Source: Streptoalloteichus hindustanus (GTDB lineage: Bacteria > Actinomycetota > Actinomycetes > Mycobacteriales > Pseudonocardiaceae). From it: a stretch of DNA of 64,000 bases. The notes under the pieces were generated by a model. It was not told the DNA's origin. It worked only from the letters and a program-made list of their open reading frames with translations, and did no database searches. Both the position numbers and the translations under genes were made by a program. The stretch covers positions 1-64,000 of the forward strand of contig NZ_FQVN01000011.1 in assembly GCF_900129375.1 (NCBI RefSeq), given 5' to 3'. Positions 41,691 to 51,232 of the stretch are shown here, one piece after another; within the stretch, counting starts at the first letter, position 1, and each line of letters begins with the position of its first letter.

Positions 41691-42784
41691 CCCGGAACGG
41701 TCGCCGCGCGCACGCACAACACGTCGGGCAGGTGTTCCACGATCCGGCACCAGCTCTCGCCCTCGTCTGGACTCGCGTAGACCTCGCCGCTGCGCGAGCC
41801 GAAGTAGACCCCGGCGGGCTCGGCGTCGTCGACGCACATCGCGTCGCGCAGCACGGCCGACCAGAACCCGTTCTGCGGCAGGCCACGCGACAGCGGCGTC
41901 CAGGACTCGCCGGCGTCCTCGCTCCGGTACACCCGACAGGACCCGTCGGGCGGGAAACGCTCCAGGTCGGCGGCGAGCGGGAACGCGTAGACGACGTCCT
42001 GCCGATGGGGGTGCACCACCATGGGAAACCCGAAGTCGCTCGGCAGGCCCCCGGCGATTGACCGCCACCGGGCGCCGCCGTCGTCGCTGCGGTAGACGCC
42101 GGGGTGGTTCTGGAGGAACAACCGGTCGGGCCGGGCCGGGTGCCGCGCGACCTTGTGCACGCACTGGCCGTACTCCGGGTACTCATTCGGCAGGAACGGC
42201 GCGCGGATTCCGGTGTTGCTGGCCCGCCACGTGCCGCCACCGTCCTCGGTGCGGTAGACGCCGCCGGTGGACATCGCGACGGTGATCTGCCGTGCGTCGG
42301 TGGGGTGGGGAAGCACGGTGTGCAGAGCCATCCCACCGCCGCCGGGAGTCCACTCGGCCCGGTGCGGGTGGTCCCACAGGCCGCGCACCAGCTCGTAGTT
42401 CCGCCCACCGTCGGCCGAGCGGAACAACGCGGTGGGCTCGGTGCCCGCGTAGACGACGTCGGGTTCGTCGGGTGACGCGGGCGCGATCTGCCACACCCGC
42501 GACACCACGGCGTCCGCCCCGTCGGGGAATGCGATCACCCGGTGGTCCGGCTCGTCCCAGGTCGTGCCGAGGTCGTCGCTGACGGCCACCACCGGGCCGA
42601 AGTGCTCGCTGGTGAACCCGGCCAGCAGCCGGGGTGGGCTGCGCCGGGTGTCGATCGCGACCGCGTACACGCTGTCGACGGGCTGGTGCGGCCCGGAGAG
42701 CCGCCAGCTCGCCCGGCCGTCCGCACTGGTCGCCACCCACAGCCCCTTGCGGGTGCCGATCGCCAACAGGGTCAGAGATGCCAT
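41687..42784 (-). CDS. BNR/sialidase-like beta-propeller protein
   Basis: This 365-residue propeller starts MASLTLLAIGTRKGLWVATS and contains several Asp-box motifs, for example SADGGRNYE, TEDGGGTWR, SDDGGARWR, SEDAGESWT and SPDEGESW. There is no signal peptide, so it is cytosolic. That argues against a true sialidase despite the usual exo-alpha-sialidase label. It is translationally coupled to the MoaD-like gene, a pairing I recall from other actinobacteria. Function is unknown. Confidence 0.88.
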   Translation of the reverse strand: MASLTLLAIGTRKGLWVATSADGRASWRLSGPHQPVDSVYAVAIDTRRSPPRLLAGFTSEHFGPVVAVSDDLGTTWDEPDHRVIAFPDGADAVVSRVWQIAPASPDEPDVVYAGTEPTALFRSADGGRNYELVRGLWDHPHRAEWTPGGGGMALHTVLPHPTDARQITVAMSTGGVYRTEDGGGTWRASNTGIRAPFLPNEYPEYGQCVHKVARHPARPDRLFLQNHPGVYRSDDGGARWRSIAGGLPSDFGFPMVVHPHRQDVVYAFPLAADLERFPPDGSCRVYRSEDAGESWTPLSRGLPQNGFWSAVLRDAMCVDDAEPAGVYFGSRSGEVYASPDEGESWCRIVEHLPDVLCVRAATVPG

Positions 42785-43250
42785 GTCGCCCTCCCCACCG
42801 GAACGCCGGGTGGGCCGTCACCCCGGGCACTTCGACCCCGACGCCGTCCGACTACCGAACTCGCGGGGTTCTCCCCGGGACCGCTCCCGACGAAAAGGTC
42901 GTCATCCACATTGGTGGCGCGTGACCACGTTATTACACCGTTCGGCGCATCCCGGGAAATCCGCGGGCGCAGAGGTTATCAAATCAGCGCTCCCCGCCTT
43001 CCGGGAACCGGACGGCGCCGGAGGCGGTGTCACCCGACGGGACCAGCGGGAACGGCCAGGCCCTCCCCTTCGGGCCAACAAATAGTCCATCCGCCGGGAA
43101 GGACGGCCAGCAGGCCGTGACGAGAAAGGACCGCCGGGCCCACCAATGGCGGCAACCCTCATTCGTCCGGACGTACGCTTGCCCCGAATGGGTTTCCTTG
43201 ATTAGTTGGCAGGACGAGCGACCACCACCAGCGGAAACGAGGTGAGTCCG
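42785..43250. other. 466-bp divergent region upstream of the small peptide gene
   Basis: No convincing gene is visible. The right half is less GC-rich, with TTGATTAGTTGG near 43198, and probably holds the promoter of the peptide operon. A GAGGTGA ribosome binding site at 43239-43245 precedes the peptide ATG. Confidence 0.4.
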
Positions 43251-43310
43251 ATGTTCGAGATCGAGATCGTCGAGGACGACGTGACGTTGCTGAACCACCC
43301 GACGCTCTGA
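43251..43310 (+). CDS. Putative RiPP precursor peptide, 19 residues
   Basis: The tiny ORF encodes MFEIEIVEDDVTLLNHPTL. It is supported by a near-ideal ribosome binding site (GAGGTGA, 5 nt before the ATG), the absence of another gene in the gap, and its position at the head of a modification-enzyme operon. The alternating hydrophobic/acidic FEIEIVEDD start looks like a leader strand that can add to a winged-helix recognition domain, and LLNHPTL like a core. There is no Cys or Ser. Thr, Asn, His and Pro are the modifiable residues. A longer version from a GTG at 43242 is possible but less well supported. I do not recognise it as a member of a named family. Confidence 0.6.
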   Translation: MFEIEIVEDDVTLLNHPTL

Positions 43311-43319
43311 TCGGGTGAC

Positions 43320-43354
43320 GGGTCCAGCCGCGGCCCGGCGCCGCGGCTGGACCC
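43320..43354 (+). terminator. Perfect 14-bp hairpin between the peptide gene and sagB-like gene
   Basis: GGGTCCAGCCGCGG-type arms (core GTCCAGCCGCGG and CCGCGGCTGGAC) pair perfectly over 14 bp around a 7-nt loop, 9 nt after the peptide stop. Such a partial terminator or mRNA stabiliser after the first gene is typical of RiPP operons, where the precursor must be made in excess. Confidence 0.6.
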
Positions 43355-43366
43355 CCGGCGTCATTG

Positions 43367-43408
43367 AGCACGGGTCATCCCGCACGAGTCGTCCCGCACG
43401 AGTCGTCC
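43367..43408 (+). repeat. 14-bp tandem repeats before the sagB-like gene
   Basis: CGCACGAGTCGTCC occurs twice in tandem (43381-43408), and a degenerate third copy lies just upstream at 43367-43380. The repeats are non-coding and lie 30 bp before the SagB-type start codon. Confidence 0.75.
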
Positions 43409-43438
43409 CGCGCGATCGCCCCGGCACGAGAGGACGCG

Positions 43439-44587
43439 ATGAGACTGCGCCGCCGGCAGCACCTGGTCTGCCACTGGACGACCGACGGGTTCCTCGTGGG
43501 CGTGCCGGGGCACAACCGCTGGGTCAGGATTCCGCACGCCGTGGTCGGCCTGCTGGACCGGGCGCGGGACTGGATCGACCTCACCGACCTGGTCGCGGCC
43601 GTCGACCCGGAACGGCCTGAGGAGATCGGCCGCGCGGTGCGCGGCCTGGCCGAGGTCGGGGTGCTGGTGACGGACGAGACCGGCGCGGACAGCACGGACG
43701 GCACGGACGGCGCTCCCGCCACCGCCGACGCCCAGGACCGGATTCCCCCGCTGTGGCAACACTGGGGCAGCGTCACTCAGCGGTTCCACCTGTCCACGCG
43801 CGACGCCAACTACCTGGTGGACACCCCGGAGCGAGCCCGGGTGGCGGAGGCGATCGTCGCCGAGGGCGGTGCGCCGCCGATCTTCAAGGAGTACCCGGAC
43901 CACCCGGTGGTGATGTTGCCGCGCCGACCGCTGCCGCTGCGCGCTCCCGTCGAGGACGTGTTCGCGGCGCGGCGCACGCACCGGGTCTTCGCCGACACCC
44001 CGGTCACCCTGGACCAGCTCGCCACGGTGCTGTTCCACACCTTCGCGCCCCAACGGTTCCTCGACGGCCGCCTCTTCGGCGTGCAGCAGGGCAGGGTGAG
44101 CGCGTCGGCCGGCGGACGGCACGAGGTCGAGTGCTACCTCGTGGCCCACCAGGTGGAGGGCGTCCCGCCTGGGCTCTACCACTACGCGCCCCGACAGCAC
44201 GCCCTGGAGCTGCTGCGCGAGGACGTGGACCGGGCGCACGTCGCCGACCTCAGCTACCACCAGGGTCCCTCGTACCAGGGCGCGTTCACGATCTTCACGA
44301 CCGCGGTGGCGCGCCGGCTGTCCTGGAAGTACCGGCATCCCCGCGCCTACCGGCTGTGGATGTACGACGCGGGGCACTACGGGCAGACCTACGCCCTGAC
44401 CTGCACCGCGCTCGGCCTCGGGCCGTTCCAGACGGTCGCGTTCCGGGACAGCGCCGTGGAGCGGCTGCTCGGGGTCGACCCCGACGAGGAGTTCGCGGTG
44501 TACCTGCTGGCCGCGGGGGTGCCGGCGCACGGTCCCGCCCCGGTTCCGGCCGACCTCGACCACCCGCCGCCCGCGCACGTGCGGTGA
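43439..44587 (+). CDS. SagB/ThcOx-type FMN dehydrogenase with N-terminal wHTH-like segment
   Basis: This 382-residue nitroreductase-fold enzyme belongs to the SagB/McbC group that oxidises azolines in thiazole/oxazole peptides. The catalytic domain spans about residues 165-375 (RRTHRVFADTPVTLDQLATVL, SASAGGRHEVECYLVA, GHYGQTYALTCTALGLGPFQTVAF). Residues 1-85 (RIPHAVVGLLDRARDWIDLTDLVAAV, IGRAVRGLAEVGVLV) look like a PqqD/RRE-like winged-helix that could bind the leader peptide. A Thr/Asp/Gly-rich linker (about 83-98) joins them. The ATG at 43439 follows GAGAGGAC. There is no YcaO cyclodehydratase here, so it may act on something other than an azoline. Confidence 0.85.
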   Translation: MRLRRRQHLVCHWTTDGFLVGVPGHNRWVRIPHAVVGLLDRARDWIDLTDLVAAVDPERPEEIGRAVRGLAEVGVLVTDETGADSTDGTDGAPATADAQDRIPPLWQHWGSVTQRFHLSTRDANYLVDTPERARVAEAIVAEGGAPPIFKEYPDHPVVMLPRRPLPLRAPVEDVFAARRTHRVFADTPVTLDQLATVLFHTFAPQRFLDGRLFGVQQGRVSASAGGRHEVECYLVAHQVEGVPPGLYHYAPRQHALELLREDVDRAHVADLSYHQGPSYQGAFTIFTTAVARRLSWKYRHPRAYRLWMYDAGHYGQTYALTCTALGLGPFQTVAFRDSAVERLLGVDPDEEFAVYLLAAGVPAHGPAPVPADLDHPPPAHVR

Positions 44588-44624
44588 GCCCGGCGTCCCC
44601 GACCCCGAGCGAGGAGCTGTCGCG

Positions 44625-45899
44625 ATGGCACTCGACCGCCTCGTCCCGTCCGTCGAGGCGTTCCGGCGGGAGGTCTTCGGCGTCCGGCACGCGCACCACC
44701 GCGCCGACGAGCTGGGCGCCGACTTCGCCGACCTGTTCTCGCCCGACGTCCTGGAGCGGCTGCTGGGCGAGACGGGCCTGCGCGCGACGTCGGTCCGGCT
44801 GGTGCGGTCGGGCGAGGAGCTGAGCCTGTCCGGCTCGGGCGTGGCCGACTCCGGGGACGACCCGGACAGCCCGCGGTTCGTCGACACCGACTGGGTGCGG
44901 CGGGCGATCTCCCGCGGGCACACGCTGATCCTGCGGTCGTTGCACCGCTACCACCCGCCGGTGCGGGTCTTCGCCCACCAGCTCTCGGCGGAGCTGGGCC
45001 ACCCGGTGCGGGTCAATGCGTTCATCACCCCGCCGAACTCCCGGGGGGTGAACCCGCACTACGACGTCCAGGACGTGTTCGTCCTCCAGATCGCCGGCGT
45101 GAAGCTGTGGGAGCTCCGGAGTCCGCCGCTGCCCGACCCGCTGCCGAGCCAGGCGTGGTTCGACCTGCCGGAGCGGAGCCGCGAGCAGCTCCGGGAGCTC
45201 GCGGCTCCGCTCGGCGAGCTGACCCTGCGGCCCGGCGACGTCCTGTACTTCCCGCGCGGCACGATGCACGCGCCCAGGACCGGCGACAGCCTGTCGGTGC
45301 ACCTCACCGTGGCGGTGCCCAAGGTGTCGCGCCACGACCTGCTCCGCCGGCTGGTGGACGCGGCCGTCTCCGATCCCTGGTTCCGCGCCAGCGTCTCCCT
45401 TCCCGATCTGGAGAGCGCGGCCGAGGACCCGGCGGGGGCGCTGCGGGAGATCGCGGCGCGGCTGGCGCGGGTCGCCGACCAGGTCGAGCCGGAGGACCTG
45501 CTGTGGGCCGCGCGGGAGGACGCTTTCCGGGAACTGCCACCGGAACCGGTCCCGGTGCTGCCTCCCGTGACGCCGCCGGTGGCCTACCGGCCCCGGTTCG
45601 GCGTCCGGTTCCGGTTCACGATGGACGGCGAGTACGTCTCGGTCTCGGCCCAGCGGCGGCGGATGCGGCTGCCGGCGACGGCCGCGCCGGTGATCGAGAG
45701 CCTGCGGCAGGGCGAGGTCCTGCGGGTGGCCGGGCTCGTCGCCGAGCTGGGCGAGGACCAGGCGCGCGAGCTGTGCCAGGCGCTGGTCGAGTTCGGCCTC
45801 GTCGTCCCGGTGCACGACACCGGGGACGTCAGGGGGGACGTCAGGGGGGACGTCACCCGAGGAGCGGGCGAGCCGACCGGGCCGCGGGACCTAGGGTGA
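44625..45899 (+). CDS. JmjC/cupin Fe(II) 2-oxoglutarate oxygenase with C-terminal wHTH-like segment
   Basis: The 424-residue protein has an N-terminal JmjC-type domain like ribosomal oxygenases (ROXA/NO66). NPHYDVQDVF provides the His-x-Asp pair and FPRGTMHAPRTGD the distal His, a complete facial triad. About residues 325-400 (MRLPATAAPVIESLRQGEVLRVAGLVAEL, ELCQALVEFGLVVPV) resemble the winged-helix segment at the N-terminus of the SagB-type enzyme. A GDVRGDVRGDV tail is encoded by a 12-bp repeat. In this operon it probably hydroxylates or desaturates the peptide product. A ribosomal target is the alternative. Confidence 0.82.
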   Translation: MALDRLVPSVEAFRREVFGVRHAHHRADELGADFADLFSPDVLERLLGETGLRATSVRLVRSGEELSLSGSGVADSGDDPDSPRFVDTDWVRRAISRGHTLILRSLHRYHPPVRVFAHQLSAELGHPVRVNAFITPPNSRGVNPHYDVQDVFVLQIAGVKLWELRSPPLPDPLPSQAWFDLPERSREQLRELAAPLGELTLRPGDVLYFPRGTMHAPRTGDSLSVHLTVAVPKVSRHDLLRRLVDAAVSDPWFRASVSLPDLESAAEDPAGALREIAARLARVADQVEPEDLLWAAREDAFRELPPEPVPVLPPVTPPVAYRPRFGVRFRFTMDGEYVSVSAQRRRMRLPATAAPVIESLRQGEVLRVAGLVAELGEDQARELCQALVEFGLVVPVHDTGDVRGDVRGDVTRGAGEPTGPRDLG

Positions 45900-45937
45900 T
45901 CGACAGCGGTTCCCACGACGGCGGAGGGGGTTCCGGG

Positions 45938-47230
45938 ATGAGCGCGCCGTCCGGTCCCGAACGCGACAGTCCACTTCGGACGGACGACGTCGCGGGCCCG
46001 CCGCGCCCGCGGGTGCGGAGCCACCCGCGGTTCGTGCGCGTCTGGGCCGGACAGGTGGCCGGCGCGGTCGGCGACCAGTTGATCCCGGTGGCGCTGAGCC
46101 TGCACGTGGCGCGACAGGGCGGCGGCGCGGGCGCGGTCGGCGTCCTCCTGGGCGGGCGCGTGCTCGCGCTCGTGCTGTGCCTGCTGGCCGGCGGGGTCCT
46201 CGCCGACCGGGTGCGCCGCTCCCGGCTGCTGGTGGGGGTGGACGTCTACCGGGCGACGATCCTCGTGCTGACCGCCCTGGTCCTGGACGCGCTGCCGCTG
46301 ACCGCGCTGGCACTGGTGACCCTGATGGTGGGCGCCGGCGAAGCCATGGCGCGGCCGGCGTACCGGTCGCTCGTGCCGTCCCTGCTGCCCAACACCCTGC
46401 TGGAACGCGGCAACGCGATGGTGTCGGCCGGCCTGCGGGGCTCGGCGGTGCTGGGCAGCCTGGCCGGGGCGACCGTGGTGTCGTTGACCGGCGCCAGGGC
46501 CGCGCTGCTGCTCGCGGCCGCGACCTTCCTGGCCGCCGCGCTGACCGTCCTCGGACTCGACGACACCACGCCCAGGAAGACGACGACGAGCGTGCTGGGC
46601 GACGCCGTCGCCGGGCTGCGGGCGGTGCGCGACCGGCCGTGGGTGCTCGCGGTGATGGTCGCGGTGGGCCTGCAGATCCTCGCGGGAACGGCGACCGCGT
46701 TGACCCTGCTCCCGATCGTCGCGCAACGCGGCCTGGGCGGTGAGATCGCCTACGGCACCGTGCTGGCCGCGATGGCGCTCGGCGCGCTGCCCGGCGTCGC
46801 GCTGGCCGGGCGCTGGCAGCCGACCCGGCGGGGGACGATGTCGATGCTCGCGCTCGTGGGCTACGCGGCGCTGCCGTGGAGCCTGGTCGGCCCGCTTCCC
46901 CTGCCGCTGACCATCGCGGCGTTCGCGTTCGGCGGGTTCGTCGTCGAGTTCTACTTCGTGTACTGGTTGTCCGCGTTGCAGCGCGCGGTGCCGTCCGAGG
47001 TGCTCGGCAAGGTGCTCGCGCTCGACCAGCTCGGCTCGTTCGCCCTGCTGCCGCTGGGGTACCTCGCGGTGGGCCCGGCCGTGGCGGCCTTCGGCGAGAG
47101 CGACACCCTGGTCGTCGCCGGCCTCGTCGTCGCGGTGTCCAGCCTGACGGCCCTGCTCGTGCCGGGCGTGGCGACGTTCCAGGACCCACCGCGCCGTCGA
47201 CTCCGACCCGATCCCCCGCGAACCGAGTGA
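45938..47230 (+). CDS. MFS transporter
   Basis: The 430-residue protein has about 12 predicted transmembrane segments and a GGVLADRVRRSRLLV loop typical of the MFS between TM2 and TM3. A cytosolic N-terminal tail of about 35 residues precedes TM1. The ATG at 45938 follows GGAGGGGG. It is the last gene of the peptide operon and resembles the enterobactin-exporter/macrolide-efflux-like branch of MFS. It probably exports the modified peptide and may give self-protection. Confidence 0.9.
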   Translation: MSAPSGPERDSPLRTDDVAGPPRPRVRSHPRFVRVWAGQVAGAVGDQLIPVALSLHVARQGGGAGAVGVLLGGRVLALVLCLLAGGVLADRVRRSRLLVGVDVYRATILVLTALVLDALPLTALALVTLMVGAGEAMARPAYRSLVPSLLPNTLLERGNAMVSAGLRGSAVLGSLAGATVVSLTGARAALLLAAATFLAAALTVLGLDDTTPRKTTTSVLGDAVAGLRAVRDRPWVLAVMVAVGLQILAGTATALTLLPIVAQRGLGGEIAYGTVLAAMALGALPGVALAGRWQPTRRGTMSMLALVGYAALPWSLVGPLPLPLTIAAFAFGGFVVEFYFVYWLSALQRAVPSEVLGKVLALDQLGSFALLPLGYLAVGPAVAAFGESDTLVVAGLVVAVSSLTALLVPGVATFQDPPRRRLRPDPPRTE

Positions 47231-47687
47231 GCGCGCTCAGTTTCCCTGCGCCGAGCGCCGGTGGCGGACCGTGTCTTCGTGCTGCGCGTCCTCACCGACT
47301 GAGCGACACCCGACCGGGCACGCGGTCACGGCCGCCCGCGCGATGGCTTTTCGCCGGGGCAATCCCGCGCCCGTCGTCACGCACCATGGCTGCGGATTCA
47401 CACCACCAGCCCGCAGATCCGGCTACCCCAGGGCTCCGATTCGTCCATAACACCGTTACCTGGGGGAACCCCTGATTTCGACGTTCGCTGAGAACGGGCG
47501 GCGAGGGCAAGACGCTGGTTCGGGTGGTCCTGCCCTCGCCCAGAGCGGTGAGGGGCCGCTCGCACGGCCCGTTGATCACCTCCAGCCGGAAGCGCGGCCG
47601 CGCAAGCACGTCAACGGCAGCGCCGACGCCGGCTCCGCGATCCCGCCGTCCCGGCGGCTCCTCCGCCGTTCCCCTCGTGCCAGCCGC
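47231..47687. other. 457-bp convergent gap after the peptide operon
   Basis: No gene is apparent. GGCGAGGGCA (47500-47509) and TGCCCTCGCC (47531-47540) form a perfect 10-bp inverted repeat with a 21-nt spacer and may be the terminator region. A short AT-richer stretch lies near 47440. Confidence 0.4.
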
Positions 47688-48026
47688 TCATTCGACAGAA
47701 CGGCCCTCGACGGCGCCACTGTCCTTTGTGGACGCCTCCACCGCGTCCCGCAGGGCGACGCAGACGGCCTCGGCGAGAGCCCGGTACTCGACCATCTCGC
47801 GTCCCACCAGCCGGGGATCGGGTTCGAAGGCGTCCCGCAGCCCCTTCGCCAGGTCCTCGACCCTGGCGGCATGACTCACGCGCCGCCCGTGCCGACGGGA
47901 GAAGCTGCGCCACCGCCGCCACGCCCGGTCGGACAGCATGTCGAGATCCCACAACTGCACGGGAACAACTTCGTGGTACTCCCGCACCGCGCGCGAGACG
48001 ATCGCGCGCCCCTCGTCGTCGTGCAC
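47688..48026 (-). CDS. Hypothetical protein, 112 residues
   Basis: The product starts VHDDEGRAIVSRAVREYHEV and is helical and rich in Arg, Trp and Ala (RAWRRWRSFSRRHGRRVSHA), then a second helical half (DLAKGLRDAFEPDPRLVGREM). I do not recognise the family. The GTG at 48026 is supported by a GGAGGGGAGGACGA ribosome binding site. There is no signal peptide or membrane segment. A GTCCTTTGTGGAC palindrome lies within its 3' end. It stands alone and diverges from xylulokinase. Confidence 0.6.
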   Translation of the reverse strand: MHDDEGRAIVSRAVREYHEVVPVQLWDLDMLSDRAWRRWRSFSRRHGRRVSHAARVEDLAKGLRDAFEPDPRLVGREMVEYRALAEAVCVALRDAVEASTKDSGAVEGRSVE

Positions 48027-48292
48027 TCGTCCTCCCCTCCAGGAGGTCGTTGGCCCACCGGTCGCCCGCCCCGGATCAGGCCGGGATGTTCCTTTCAGCG
48101 CCTCATGATCACGCACGAGGGCACGTCGCTGTCGACAGGTTTTCGCGGACCGACGCCGCCCGGCCACGCCCGGAAACCGATGGTGGAATTGGGAATCCGC
48201 CGAACAGCGGTCCATGATGCCCCTGCCGACGGAGGCAGAACGCCAACAACGACTGCCGAAAGGCGCAGTCAGGCACAGGGCGAGGAGGCTCG

Positions 48293-49705
48293 ATGGGAGA
48301 GGACACCGGGAGAACCCTGGTCGCCGGGATCGACTCGTCGACCCAGTCGACCAAGGTCGTGGTGTGCGACGCGGCGACGGGACGCGTCGTCCGCCAGGGC
48401 CACGCGCCCCACCCGGACGCCACCGAGATCCACCCCGACCGGTGGTGGGAGGCGCTGACGACGGCCACCGGCGGCGGGCTGCTCGACGGCGTCGCCGCGG
48501 TCGGCGTCGCGGCGCAACAACACGGCCTCGTGCCGCTGGACGACGCCGGCTCGGTCGTCCGACCCGCGCTGCTGTGGAACGACACGCGGTCGGCGCGGGC
48601 CGCCGCCGACCTCGTCGCCGAGCTGGGCCCGCGCGCCTGGGCGGAGGCGGTCGGCTCGGTTCCGGTGGCCAGCCTCACCGTCGCCAAGCTGCGCTGGGTG
48701 GCCGAGCACGAGCCGGACCTGGCGGACCGGGTGGCCAGCGTTCTGCTGCCGCACGACTGGGTGACGTGGCGGCTCACCGGGCGGCCCGCACTGGCGGTGA
48801 CGGACCGGGGCGACGCCTCGGGGACCGGCTACTGGTCGCCGGCGGGCGGGGCGTACCGGCACGACCTGCTCCGCCACGCGTTCGGTGGCCGCGCCCCGGC
48901 GTTGCCGCGGGTCCTGGGGCCGGCCGCCATCGCGGGCGAGACCCCGAGCGGGGCCGTGGTGTCGGCGGGCACCGGCGACAATATGGCCGCGGCGCTCGCG
49001 CTCGACGCGGGCCCCGGCGACGTGGTGGTGTCCCTCGGCACCAGCGGCACCGTCTTCGCCGTCTCCCCGACGCCGACGGCCGACGCGAGTGGCGCGGTGG
49101 CCGGCTTCGCCGACGCCACGGGCCGCTTCCTCCCGCTGGTCTGCACGCTCAACGCCGCCCGCGTGCTCGGCGCGGCGGCCCGCATGCTCGACGTCGACCT
49201 CGACGCGTTCGACCGCCTCGCCCTCGCTGCGCGGCCCGGCGCCGACGGCCTGGTCCTGCTGCCCTACCTGGACGGCGAGCGAACCCCGAACCTGCCCGAG
49301 GCCAGCGGAGCCCTGGTCGGCCTGCGGCGGGCCAACATGACGCCGGAGAACCTCGCCCGCGCCGCCGTCGAGGGGATGCTCTGCGGTCTCGCCGCCGGAC
49401 TCGACGCGGTTCGCGCGCACGGCGTCGAGGTGCGGCGTGTGCTGCTCGTCGGCGGGGCGGCCCGTTCGCAGGCGGTGCGCGCCGCCGCCCCCTCGGTCTT
49501 CGGGGTCCCCGTCGTCATCCCGCCCTCCGCGGAGTACGTGGCCCTCGGCGCGGCACGCCAAGCCGCCTGGGCACTCGACGGCTCCGACGAGCCGCCCGCG
49601 TGGTCGCTCGGCGCGGGCGAGCGGCTCGACCCCGCCGACGACGAGACCGGGCAGCGGATCCTGCGCGCCTACACAGCCGCGCACGAGTCCCTGCACGGCG
49701 CCTGA
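48293..49705 (+). CDS. xylB: Xylulokinase
   Basis: This 470-residue FGGY-family kinase phosphorylates D-xylulose to xylulose 5-phosphate. It has [14 protein letters not shown], the phosphate-1 loop, [24 protein letters not shown] and the C-terminal [13 protein letters not shown], all typical of XylB. The ATG follows GAGGAGGCTCG. No xylose isomerase or transporter is adjacent, so it is an orphan copy here. Confidence 0.92.
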   Translation: MGEDTGRTLVAGIDSSTQSTKVVVCDAATGRVVRQGHAPHPDATEIHPDRWWEALTTATGGGLLDGVAAVGVAAQQHGLVPLDDAGSVVRPALLWNDTRSARAAADLVAELGPRAWAEAVGSVPVASLTVAKLRWVAEHEPDLADRVASVLLPHDWVTWRLTGRPALAVTDRGDASGTGYWSPAGGAYRHDLLRHAFGGRAPALPRVLGPAAIAGETPSGAVVSAGTGDNMAAALALDAGPGDVVVSLGTSGTVFAVSPTPTADASGAVAGFADATGRFLPLVCTLNAARVLGAAARMLDVDLDAFDRLALAARPGADGLVLLPYLDGERTPNLPEASGALVGLRRANMTPENLARAAVEGMLCGLAAGLDAVRAHGVEVRRVLLVGGAARSQAVRAAAPSVFGVPVVIPPSAEYVALGAARQAAWALDGSDEPPAWSLGAGERLDPADDETGQRILRAYTAAHESLHGA

Positions 49706-49723
49706 GCACCCACACCGAGAGAA

Positions 49724-49749
49724 GTCCTTTGTGGACGTCCACTATGGAC
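49724..49749. repeat. Two abutting 13-bp palindromes in the xylB-lpd convergent gap
   Basis: GTCCTTTGTGGAC (49724-49736) is followed without a gap by GTCCACTATGGAC (49737-49749). Both belong to the interspersed GTCC-N5-GGAC family described in the findings. Confidence 0.85.
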
Positions 49750-49777
49750 TTTCTCTGGAAGCCCCCGGGTAACGAGA

Positions 49778-49817
49778 ACGGCCCGCCGCCCCGGCCGAAC
49801 CGGGAACGACGGGCCGT
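49778..49817. terminator. Inverted repeat between convergent xylB and lpd genes
   Basis: ACGGCCCG and CGGGCCGT are exact complements separated by 24 nt, 15 nt from the lpd stop codon. This is probably a bidirectional terminator. Confidence 0.45.
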
Positions 49818-49831
49818 CGCCGACGACCGAC

Positions 49832-51232
<1,401 letters not shown>

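Noticed and set aside
41687-42784. A true exo-alpha-sialidase
   Set aside because: Asp boxes are present but there is no signal peptide, and the context is a sulfur-carrier gene. The propeller fold alone does not support sialidase activity.
43027-43245. A 72-codon plus-strand frame just upstream of the 19-residue peptide gene as the true precursor
   Set aside because: Its codon use is not typical, no ribosome binding site precedes it, and it ends inside the ribosome binding site of the shorter, better-supported peptide gene.
43206-43310. A TTG-initiated 34-residue version of the small peptide
   Set aside because: TTG has no ribosome binding site, while GAGGTGA sits at ideal distance from the ATG at 43251. 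Kept only as an alternative.
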